Source: REEB76 sp049698775 (lineage in GTDB: Bacteria > Pseudomonadota > Gammaproteobacteria > Natronospirales > REEB76). Taken from it: a DNA stretch of 64,000 nt. The translations under genes and the position numbers were made by a program. Positions 57,414 through 64,000 of this stretch are shown piece after piece. The first letter of the stretch is position 1. Every line of letters begins with the position of its first letter. The DNA is taken from assembly GCA_049698775.1 (NCBI GenBank), contig JBAVYM010000049.1, positions 62,001-126,000 of the forward strand. Reading direction: 5' to 3'. The notes under the pieces were generated by a model. The model did not search any database. It was not told where the DNA came from and saw only the letters and a list, made by a program, of their open reading frames with translations.

Positions 57414-58276
57414 CGCGCAGCCGAAGCGGTCGGATGGGCGGCGGCGAACAGGGCTTCCACATCCACCGAGTCGAAGTCGTAACCGCGGCCGCAGAATTCG
57501 CAATCCACGTGCACCTTGCCCTGCTCCTGCACGATGCTGCGCACTTCTTCCGCTCCCAGGCCGCGCAAAGTGGCTTCGATGCCGCCGCGCGAACAGCGGC
57601 AACGGAACGATACCGGCGCCGCTTCAAACAAGCGCACGTCATCCTCGTGATACAGCCGGTGCAACAGTTGTTCCGGTGACAGCGTCTTGAGTTCATCGGC
57701 CGTCAAGGTATCCGCCAGCACGGTCACGTGCTGCCAGGCATCCGGATTCTGCTCGCGCTGTGGCAATATTTGCAGCAGCATACCCGCGGCGCATTCGGAA
57801 CCCGCCGTGAGCCAGAGGCGCGTGGGCAGTTGTTCGGAGCGCTGAAAATAGCCTTCCAGACACGCCGCCAAAGTTTCGCCTTCCAACGGCACGATGCCCT
57901 GGTAGCGTTCACCCTGGCCGGAAGGCTCGATGGTAATCACCAGCCGGCCATCGCCCAGTAGGTCTTTGAGACCGGAGGGCAAATCCTCACCATGCCAATG
58001 CGCCAAACCGCGAAGATTGAAACGGCTGGTGCACTGCACCACCAGCAGGTGCACCGGGCCGTTGCCCTGTATTTGCAGGGTGATGGCACCATCGCATTTG
58101 AGTGTGGCGGACAGCAGCACCATGGCCGCCATGGCTTCACCCAACAGTGCACGCACCGGCGCGGGATAGTCGCGGTGCTCCAATACCGCACGCCAACTGG
58201 CATCCAGGTGCACACAACGGCCCTGCACCGGCAGATGCTCGAAGATGAAGCGCCGCAGCGTGTCGTGTTCAGACAT
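57407..58276 (-). CDS. hslO: Redox-regulated chaperone Hsp33
   Basis: 289 residues. The C-terminal zinc switch is FRCRCSRGG (CxC, about 230) and CEFCGRGYDF (CxxC, about 263). The N-terminal domain has LLGEAMAAMVLLSATLK, LRGLAHW and the GLKDLLGDGRLVITIEPSG segment. It is a holdase activated by oxidation. Length and order match E. coli HslO. Confidence 0.95.
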   Translation of the reverse strand: MSEHDTLRRFIFEHLPVQGRCVHLDASWRAVLEHRDYPAPVRALLGEAMAAMVLLSATLKCDGAITLQIQGNGPVHLLVVQCTSRFNLRGLAHWHGEDLPSGLKDLLGDGRLVITIEPSGQGERYQGIVPLEGETLAACLEGYFQRSEQLPTRLWLTAGSECAAGMLLQILPQREQNPDAWQHVTVLADTLTADELKTLSPEQLLHRLYHEDDVRLFEAAPVSFRCRCSRGGIEATLRGLGAEEVRSIVQEQGKVHVDCEFCGRGYDFDSVDVEALFAAAHPTASAARH

Positions 58277-58288
58277 GCGGGTTCCTGG

Positions 58289-58505
58289 TTACGGGATTGC
58301 TTCGCTGCACTCGCAATGACGCTAACTCCTTGGGGCCATCGCGAGGCTTTTACTCATGATCGTAATTGCGAGGTCTTCCCCCACGTTTGTCATTGCGAGG
58401 CCGGTTTCAGGCCGAAGCAATCTCGTAACGGGATTGCTTCGCTACGCTCGCAATGACGCTTGCCCACTGGCGTCATCGCGAGGCCGAAGGCCGACGCGAT
58501 CTCGG
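58289..58505. repeat. Palindromic dispersed repeats (ATTGCGAGG family)
   Basis: 58389-58457 is a near-perfect long palindrome: GTCATTGCGAGGCCGG...CTACGCTCGCAATGAC with inner arms GAAGCAATCTCGT and GGGATTGCTTC. A half element GGATTGCTTCGCTGCACTCG lies at about 58293, and a third related one, CGTCATCGCGAGGCCGAAGG, at about 58473. This is a widespread small intergenic palindrome family in proteobacteria. It fills the 255-bp hslO-GIY-YIG gap, which has no gene. Confidence 0.75.
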
Positions 58506-58531
58506 AATTGCTGCGCTCACAAGCAGCAACC

Positions 58532-58826
58532 TCAAACTATCTCTTCGTAGAGATCGCACCATTCAGGATTCAACCCATTGATCAAATCCAGCTTGCGTTG
58601 CCTGGAGCCGGCCTTGATTTGCTTCTCGCGCGAGATGGCGCTTTCAATCGAATCAGTCGTTTCGTAATACACCAGTTTTGTCACGTTGTAGCGCTTGGTG
58701 AAGCCATCTACCAGTTTATTTTTGTGTTCATATACCCTGCCGCACCAAGTTGTTAGTAACGCCGGTATAAAGAACCGTGTTTCGTGGATTGGTAACGATA
58801 TACACGTAAAACTGCCTGTCTTCCAT
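58532..58826 (-). pseudogene. GIY-YIG nuclease-family gene with a frameshift
   Basis: The ATG at 58826 opens MEDRQFYVYIVTNPRNTVLYTGVTNNLVRQ, a GIY-YIG start in its YVYIVxN...LYxGVTxNL form, but this frame ends after about 32 codons. The remaining homology (RVYEHKNKLVDGFTKRYNVTKLVYYE, SAISREKQIKAGSRQRKLDLI, NPEWCDLYEEI) continues in another frame down to 58532. One extra base near 58736-58741 explains it. The intact family is about 95-100 residues (YhbQ/UPF0213-like). It lies between repeats and gatB. Confidence 0.8.
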
Positions 58827-58827
58827 G

Positions 58828-60264
58828 TCAACCGGCAAGTTTCCTCTTGAGCAGTTCATTGACTTGCTGCGGATTGGCCTTGCCCTTGCTGGCTTTCATC
58901 ACCTGGCCGACGAAGAACGCGAACAGCTTGTCCTTGCCGGAACGGTAATCGGCAAGTTGTTGCGGATTACCAGCGATCACCTCTTCGATGATCTTTTCGA
59001 TGGCCGAGCTGTCGGTAATCTGCTTGAGGCCTTTTCGGGCAATCACTGCGTCGGCATTACCCTCGCCTGCCCACATGGCCTCGAATACGTCCTTGGCGAT
59101 TTTCCCCGAGATGGTGTTGTCGAGGATGCGTTTCACGAGACCTGCCAGCATACCGGCTGTCATCGGGCTTTGAGCGATTTCCTTACTGTCCTTGTTGAGC
59201 GCGGCGGCGAGTTCGCCCATCACCCAGTTGGCACAGAGCTTCGGCTCGCCGCCGACTGCCTTGACGACCACCTCGTAATAATCCGCCAGTTCGCGGCTCG
59301 CCGTGAGCAGACCGGCGTCGTAGGCAGACAAACTGAAATCGCGCATGAAGCGTTGCTTCTTCTCGTCCGGCAATTCCGGCAGGGTCTGTTTCACTTCTGC
59401 GATGAATGCCGGCGCGATTTCCAGCGGCAGCAGGTCCGGGTCGGGAAAATAGCGGTAATCGTTGGCTTCTTCCTTGCTGCGCATGGAACGGGTTTCGTTT
59501 TTCTTTGAGTCATACAAACGCGTTTCCTGCACCACCCTGCCGCCGCTTTCCAGCAGCCCAATCTGGCGCTGCACTTCATAGTTGATGGCTTTCTCGACGA
59601 AGTGGAAGGAGTTGATATTCTTGAGTTCGGCGCGGGTGCCGTATTTCGCTTCACCCTTGCGGCGCACCGAGACGTTGGCATCGCATCTGAACGAGCCTTC
59701 CTGCATGTTGCCGTCGCAGATTTCCAGATATCGTACCAGCGAATGAATCTTCTTCATATAGATTACAGCTTCTTTTGCCGAACGCATGTCCGGCTCCGAC
59801 ACGATCTCCAGCAACGGCGTACCCGCGCGGTTCAGATCAATGCCGGAAATACCCTCAAAACCCTCGTGTAGAGACTTGCCGGCATCCTCTTCGAGGTGTG
59901 CGCGGGTGATGCCGATGCGCTTGCTTGTAGCGTCCTCCAGCTCGATTTCCACGCTGCCTTTCGCCACCACCGGCAGTTCGTATTGGCTGATCTGATAGCC
60001 CTTGGGAAGATCGGGGTAGAAATAGTTCTTGCGCGCGAATACCGAGCGCGGCGTGATCTCAGCGCCGATGGCCAAGCCGAATTTCACCGCCATGCGCACT
60101 GCCTCCTTGTTCAGTACCGGCAGTACGCCGGGATACCCCAAGTCCACGAGACAGGCCTGAGTGTTGGGCGGCGCGCCGAACGCGGTGGACGCGGCCGAGA
60201 AGATCTTGCTCTTCGTCAGAAGCTGGCTGTGAATCTCAAGCCCAATGACGGTTTCCCATTCCAT
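58828..60264 (-). CDS. gatB: Asp-tRNA(Asn)/Glu-tRNA(Gln) amidotransferase subunit B
   Basis: 478 residues, full length. VIGLEIHSQLLTKSKIFSAAS (about 6-26), DLGYPGVLPVLNKEAV, HLEEDAGKSLHE, DLNRAGTPLLEIVSEPDMRS and the C-terminal YqeY-like tail (IVIARKGLKQI-type, QLADYRSGKDKLFAFFVGQVMKASKGKANPQ) are present. It binds mischarged tRNA and phosphorylates Glu/Asp before amidation. It is downstream of gatC and gatA on the same strand. Confidence 0.97.
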   Translation of the reverse strand: MEWETVIGLEIHSQLLTKSKIFSAASTAFGAPPNTQACLVDLGYPGVLPVLNKEAVRMAVKFGLAIGAEITPRSVFARKNYFYPDLPKGYQISQYELPVVAKGSVEIELEDATSKRIGITRAHLEEDAGKSLHEGFEGISGIDLNRAGTPLLEIVSEPDMRSAKEAVIYMKKIHSLVRYLEICDGNMQEGSFRCDANVSVRRKGEAKYGTRAELKNINSFHFVEKAINYEVQRQIGLLESGGRVVQETRLYDSKKNETRSMRSKEEANDYRYFPDPDLLPLEIAPAFIAEVKQTLPELPDEKKQRFMRDFSLSAYDAGLLTASRELADYYEVVVKAVGGEPKLCANWVMGELAAALNKDSKEIAQSPMTAGMLAGLVKRILDNTISGKIAKDVFEAMWAGEGNADAVIARKGLKQITDSSAIEKIIEEVIAGNPQQLADYRSGKDKLFAFFVGQVMKASKGKANPQQVNELLKRKLAG

Positions 60265-60387
60265 TCTTTATAGCCTTGCTCTCAAATACGTTTATAACCG
60301 TGCCGCGTGGCGGCAATCAGATGCTGGGTGCTGTGTGCCGCGTCCAAGAAAAGATTTCGGGTTTTTGCGCAGCACGCAGCACCTCCT

Positions 60388-61842
60388 TCACTCGAATCCC
60401 TTCGGGATTCGAGTATGCCAATCGGTCTCGCGCTGGTACTGGTGCGCCACCGCCAGCAAGCGCGCTTCATCGAAATAGTTGCCGATGATCTGCAAACCCA
60501 CCGGCAGGCCGTCCACAAAACCGGCGGGAATGGACACACCCGGCAGGCCGGCGAGATTCACGCCGTTGGCGTAGATGTCGTTCAGGTACATGGTGACGGG
60601 ATCGTCGGTTTTTTCGCCCAGCTTGAAAGCCGGCGTGGGCGTCATCGGCCCCATGATGACGTCCACCTGCTGGAAAGCTTCGAGGAAATCCTGGCGGATC
60701 AGGGCGCGGGTTTTCTGGGCCTTGAGGTAATAGGCGTCGTAGTAGCCCGCTGACAATACGTATGTCCCGGTCATGATGCGACGCTTCACTTCCGCGCCGA
60801 AGCCTTCGCCGCGCGAACGGGTGTAGAGATCCAATAAATCCACCGGATTTTCGCAGCGGTGGCCGAAGCGCACGCCATCAAAACGCGACAGGTTCGAGGA
60901 GGCTTCCGCAGGCGCCACCACGTAATAGGTCGGCACCGACAATGGGAAATTCGGCAGACTGATGTTGCGTACCTCGGCGCCGAGCTTCTTATATATAGAG
61001 AGTGCCGCCTGCACCGCCTCGGCCACGCGCCGGTCCAGGCCTGGGTCGAAGAATTCCCTGGGCACACCGATGCGCAGACCCTCGATGGGCTGGTCCAGCC
61101 CGGCCATGTAGTCCGGCACCGGTTTATCGGCACACGTAGAGTCGCGCGGATCGAAACCGGCGATCACGTTCAGCAGCAACGCCGTGTCTTCGGCGGTGTA
61201 GGTAATCACGCCGGCTTGATCCAGACTCGACGCAAACGCGATCATTCCGTAGCGTGACACGCGCCCGTAGCTGGGCTTGAGACCGGTGAGTCCGGTCAAC
61301 GCCGCCGGCTGGCGCACTGAGCCACCAGTGTCGGTGCCGGTGGCGGCGGGCACCAAGCGCGCGGCTACGGCGGCGGCTGAACCGCCGGATGAACCTCCTG
61401 GCACGCGGGTTTCGTCCCAGGGATTCTTCACCGGCCCATAGAAACTGGTTTCGCTGGACGAGCCCATGGCGAACTCATCCATGTTGGTTTTGCCCAGCAT
61501 CACCGTCCCGGCGTTTTTCAAACGCTCAACGATAGTGGCGTCATAGGGCGAGATGAAATTGTCCAGCATCTTCGAACCGCAACTGGTCTTCACACCGGCG
61601 GTGCAGAAAATATCCTTGTGAGCGATGGGCAAGCCGGTGAGCGGACCGGCCTCGCCCGTTTTGATGCGCGCATCGGCGGCGCGCGCAGCCGCCAGTGCTG
61701 CATCACGCGCGACGGTGATGAAGGCATTGAGTTGCGGATTAAAGCGCTCGATGCGCGTCAGATAATTGCGCGTCAGTTCTTCGCTGGAAACCTTGCGCGC
61801 TTTCAGATCGCGCGCCAGTTGGGCAAGTGTTTGAGTGTGCAT
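60388..61842 (-). CDS. gatA: Asp-tRNA(Asn)/Glu-tRNA(Gln) amidotransferase subunit A
   Basis: 484 residues from the ATG at 61842 (MHTQTLAQLARDLKARKVSSEELT); an in-frame GTG at 61881 would add 13 atypical residues. Amidase signature: GLPIAHKDIFCTAGV (catalytic Lys), PGGSSGGSAAAVAARLVPAATGTDTGGSVRQPA (cis-Ser and Ser nucleophile). It hydrolyses glutamine to supply ammonia to GatB. The last codons and stop lie in a perfect 11-bp inverted repeat (60390-60414) which may act as a processing or pausing hairpin before gatB. Confidence 0.97.
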   Translation of the reverse strand: MHTQTLAQLARDLKARKVSSEELTRNYLTRIERFNPQLNAFITVARDAALAAARAADARIKTGEAGPLTGLPIAHKDIFCTAGVKTSCGSKMLDNFISPYDATIVERLKNAGTVMLGKTNMDEFAMGSSSETSFYGPVKNPWDETRVPGGSSGGSAAAVAARLVPAATGTDTGGSVRQPAALTGLTGLKPSYGRVSRYGMIAFASSLDQAGVITYTAEDTALLLNVIAGFDPRDSTCADKPVPDYMAGLDQPIEGLRIGVPREFFDPGLDRRVAEAVQAALSIYKKLGAEVRNISLPNFPLSVPTYYVVAPAEASSNLSRFDGVRFGHRCENPVDLLDLYTRSRGEGFGAEVKRRIMTGTYVLSAGYYDAYYLKAQKTRALIRQDFLEAFQQVDVIMGPMTPTPAFKLGEKTDDPVTMYLNDIYANGVNLAGLPGVSIPAGFVDGLPVGLQIIGNYFDEARLLAVAHQYQRETDWHTRIPKGFE

Positions 61843-61892
61843 GTCTGGATTCAACAACGATTTTGGGAGCGCGGTAATCAACCACGCCGATT

Positions 61893-62180
61893 TTATTCAA
61901 TGACCTTTGGAACCAGATAAAGTCCGGCTTCCACCTGCGGCGCATTCTTCTGGAACAACTCGCGTTGGTCGGCCTCGGTGACTGCGTCCTCGCGCAGGCG
62001 CTGGCTCATGTCGAGCGGATGTGCCATCGGCACCACGCCGGCGGTATCGGCCCTGTCCAGTTGCGCCACGAACTCCAGGATACGCGACAGGGTCTCGGCG
62101 TAGCGCGGAACGTCCCGCTCGCTGATGGCAAGACGCGCCAGGCGCGCGATGCTTCTGACCTGGTCGGGGCTGAGTGACAT
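61893..62180 (-). CDS. gatC: Asp-tRNA(Asn)/Glu-tRNA(Gln) amidotransferase subunit C
   Basis: 95 residues from the ATG at 62180. SLSPDQVRSIARLARLAISE, LSRILEFVAQLDRADTAGV, PLDMSQRLREDAVTEAD and the C-terminal GLYLVPKVIE are the family pattern. It ties GatA to GatB. It is the first gene of gatCAB, divergent from mreB across a 150-bp gap. A longer open frame upstream to 62798 crosses mreB and is rejected. Confidence 0.96.
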   Translation of the reverse strand: MSLSPDQVRSIARLARLAISERDVPRYAETLSRILEFVAQLDRADTAGVVPMAHPLDMSQRLREDAVTEADQRELFQKNAPQVEAGLYLVPKVIE

Positions 62181-62330
62181 GCTGGAACTCCGCTGGATTG
62201 ATCCGGGAGAAGTCCCGCCGGATTTCCGCAAATTATGGCATAAACCTGCTTGCCGCCGCCGCCCGCCGTTGTTAGAGTAGTGCGCCTTTAACCAGGCCCA
62301 TGCCCCGAGCCACTTCAAGTCAAAAAAGCC

Positions 62331-63374
62331 ATGTTCAAAAGTCTGCGCGGATTTTTCTCCACCGACTTGTCCATAGACCTCGGTACCGCCAACACGCTTA
62401 TCTATATGCGTGGCAAAGGCGTGATCCTGAACGAACCCTCGGTGGTGGCCATCCGTGAGGAGCCGGGCCGCGGTAACAAGGTCATCGAAGCCTATGGCGC
62501 GGACGCCAAGCGCATGCTGGGCCGCACGCCGGGAAACATCGTGGCCATCCGTCCCATGAAGGATGGCGTCATCGCCGACTTCACCGTCACCGAGCAAATG
62601 CTCAAGCATTTCATCAAGAAAGCCCACGGCAACCGCTACTTCCGGCCCACGCCGCGGGTGCTGGTGTGCGTGCCCTATGGCGCGACCCAGGTGGAGCGCC
62701 GCGCCATCCGCGAATCCGCCGCCGGTGCCGGCGCGCGCCGCGTGTATCTCATCGAAGAGCCGATGGCCGCTGCCATCGGTGCCGGCCTGCCGGTGCACGA
62801 AGCCAAGGGCTCGATGGTGCTGGATATCGGCGGCGGCACCTCCGAGGTCGCGGTAATCTCACTGAACGGTATCGTGTACGCCGCTTCGGTGCGCATCGGC
62901 GGCGACAAGTGCGATGAAGCCATCATCAGTTACATCCGCCGCAATTACGGCACACTCATCGGTGAGGCCACGGCCGAACGCATCAAACACGAGATCGGCT
63001 CCGCGTACCCCGGCAAGGAGCTGCGCGAACTGGAAGTGAAAGGCCGCAACCTGTCCGAAGGCGTGCCCCGCGGTTTCGTGCTCAACAGCAACGAGATTCT
63101 GGAAGCCCTGCAGGAACCGCTGGCCGGCATCGTCGGCGCGGTCAAGACCGCGCTGGAACAGACGCCGCCGGAACTGGGTTCGGACGTGGCCACCAACGGC
63201 ATCGTGCTGACCGGCGGCGGCGCCCTGCTGCGCGACATGGACCGGCTGCTGCGGGAGGAAACCGGCCTGCCGGTGATCCTGGCCGACGACCCGCTCACCT
63301 GCGTGGCCCGCGGCGGTGGCAAGGTGCTGGAGCTCATAGACGAGTACGGCCCGGAGACCTTTGCCGTCGAATGA
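62331..63374 (+). CDS. mreB: Rod shape-determining actin homologue MreB
   Basis: 347 residues. DLSIDLGTANTLIYMRGKGVILNEPSVVAI (about 12-41, phosphate 1), SMVLDIGGGTSEVAVISLNG (phosphate 2, about 162-181), and TGGGALLRDMDRLL (adenosine motif, about 288). It forms membrane-associated filaments that guide peptidoglycan synthesis. mreC follows after 171 bp, which hold no other feature that I can see. Confidence 0.98.
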   Translation: MFKSLRGFFSTDLSIDLGTANTLIYMRGKGVILNEPSVVAIREEPGRGNKVIEAYGADAKRMLGRTPGNIVAIRPMKDGVIADFTVTEQMLKHFIKKAHGNRYFRPTPRVLVCVPYGATQVERRAIRESAAGAGARRVYLIEEPMAAAIGAGLPVHEAKGSMVLDIGGGTSEVAVISLNGIVYAASVRIGGDKCDEAIISYIRRNYGTLIGEATAERIKHEIGSAYPGKELRELEVKGRNLSEGVPRGFVLNSNEILEALQEPLAGIVGAVKTALEQTPPELGSDVATNGIVLTGGGALLRDMDRLLREETGLPVILADDPLTCVARGGGKVLELIDEYGPETFAVE

Positions 63375-63545
63375 CGGAGATATTTGCTCGAAACCGCCTC
63401 CCGGCTGTTGCAGCCGTAGCTTCCGCACTGGAAAATCGTGACCTCCATCCCGGCATCTGACGCCCGTCCCGAGGTCTGCTTGCAAACTGTCCCGCTCCTG
63501 GCATTCCCCCGCCTGTTCACTTGCCGCGGTCGGGACTGAACCGCC

Positions 63546-64000
63546 GTGTTCAAGCTGCGCCATGCGCAACGTTCGCCCCGGCTATTCAGCAGCAATCCAG
63601 CCGGCGCCTTCCGCACCCTGTTACTCATCGCGGTGTGCATCGTGCTCATGCTCTATGACCATCAGCGCGGTCATCTCGCAAAAATTCACGCGGCGCTGTC
63701 CACGCTGGTCTATCCGATGCAAGCAGCGGTGAATGCGCCCTATGCCCTGGCCGGCTGGGCGGAGGAAAAGCTCGCCACCCATACAGCACTGGTGAAAGAA
63801 AACAGTTCCCTCAAGCAGCAACTGCTGAGCGAGGCGGCACAGGTACAGCAACTTGCCGCGCTGGAACAGGAAAATGCGCGTCTGCGGCAGCTCACGCAGG
63901 CCGGCACCCGGGTGGATGGACGCGTGGTGGCGGCAACCCTGCTCGCGGTGGATATGGATCCCTTCCGCCACGTGATTGTGATTGACAAGGGCATACACGA
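63546..64000 (+). CDS. mreC: Rod shape-determining protein MreC, 3' part beyond window
   Basis: Translation from GTG 63546 gives VFKLRHAQRSPRLFSSNPAG, then a membrane helix (FRTLLLIAVCIVLMLYDHQR, about 23-42), a coiled coil (TALVKENSSLKQQLLSEAAQVQQLAALEQENARLRQL, about 79-115), and the start of the periplasmic beta domain with GRVVAATLLAVDMDPFRHVIVIDKG. That is the order seen in MreC. At least 151 codons are in the window and no stop is reached. It links MreB to the cell-wall enzymes. Confidence 0.93.
   Translation, partial: MFKLRHAQRSPRLFSSNPAGAFRTLLLIAVCIVLMLYDHQRGHLAKIHAALSTLVYPMQAAVNAPYALAGWAEEKLATHTALVKENSSLKQQLLSEAAQVQQLAALEQENARLRQLTQAGTRVDGRVVAATLLAVDMDPFRHVIVIDKGIH

Overview
The window is a 64 kb piece of a GC-rich gammaproteobacterial chromosome. 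The best fit is the order Xanthomonadales or a close relative. The evidence is a set of housekeeping neighbourhoods typical of Gammaproteobacteria (lolB-ispE-tRNA-Gln-prs-rplY-pth-ychF; hemA-prfA; gatC-gatA-gatB divergent from mreB-mreC), a MetX homologue of the Xanthomonas serine O-succinyltransferase type, GatCAB amidotransferase genes, and REP palindromes beginning GTAG/GTGG with a matching RAYT transposase. The assignment is inferred from content; no species is recognised.

Layout. 1-4057: end of a metX-like gene, a YbiR-like anion transporter and an AidB-like acyl-CoA dehydrogenase, all on the minus strand. 4140-28488: about 24 kb holding three consecutive type IV pilus minor-pilin operons on the plus strand. 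Each has pilV-pilW-pilX-pilY1-(PilY2-like)-pilE. Operon A has one fimT, operon B none and operon C two. The operon heads carry sigma70-like promoters whose -10 box lies about 7 nt before an ATG, so leaderless transcripts are predicted. 28623-34651: gshA, a RAYT bracketed by REPs, a DsbA/FrnE-like protein, a Ca2+/cation antiporter-like protein, an HD-GYP protein and a DUF1289 protein. 34698-38451: an accessory segment next to an elongator tRNA-Met gene, with two nested modules bounded by copies of the tRNA 3' end. One carries a DoxX-like membrane protein. The other carries a HEPN-like/membrane protein pair, an IS3 relic and a truncated integrase. 38516-50441: translation, nucleotide, isoprenoid, lipoprotein, haem and release-factor genes, then two related membrane proteins and a 2OG-Fe(II) oxygenase. 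50671-53593: a small lipoprotein and a trans-sulfuration pair. 53675-58276: prmC, ppiB, a MarC-family gene, an overlapping MoeB-like/thioesterase/JAB-like trio, and hslO. 58289-64000: palindromic repeats, a frameshifted GIY-YIG gene, gatBAC, mreB and the start of mreC.

How genes work together. The minor pilins and PilY1 of each operon should form an alternative priming/tip complex of one type IV pilus machine. The three PilY1 proteins differ at the N-terminus and so may offer alternative adhesin tips. The metX-like gene and the cystathionine genes belong to sulfur amino acid metabolism. GatCAB with tRNA-Gln suggests that Gln-tRNA may be made by transamidation. HD-GYP (c-di-GMP breakdown) close to pilus genes is suggestive but not proof of a link.

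The strongest candidates for something undescribed are the tandem triplicated tip operons with leaderless promoters and signs of gene conversion, and the two-gene HEPN-like/membrane cassette inside the layered tRNA-Met integration site.
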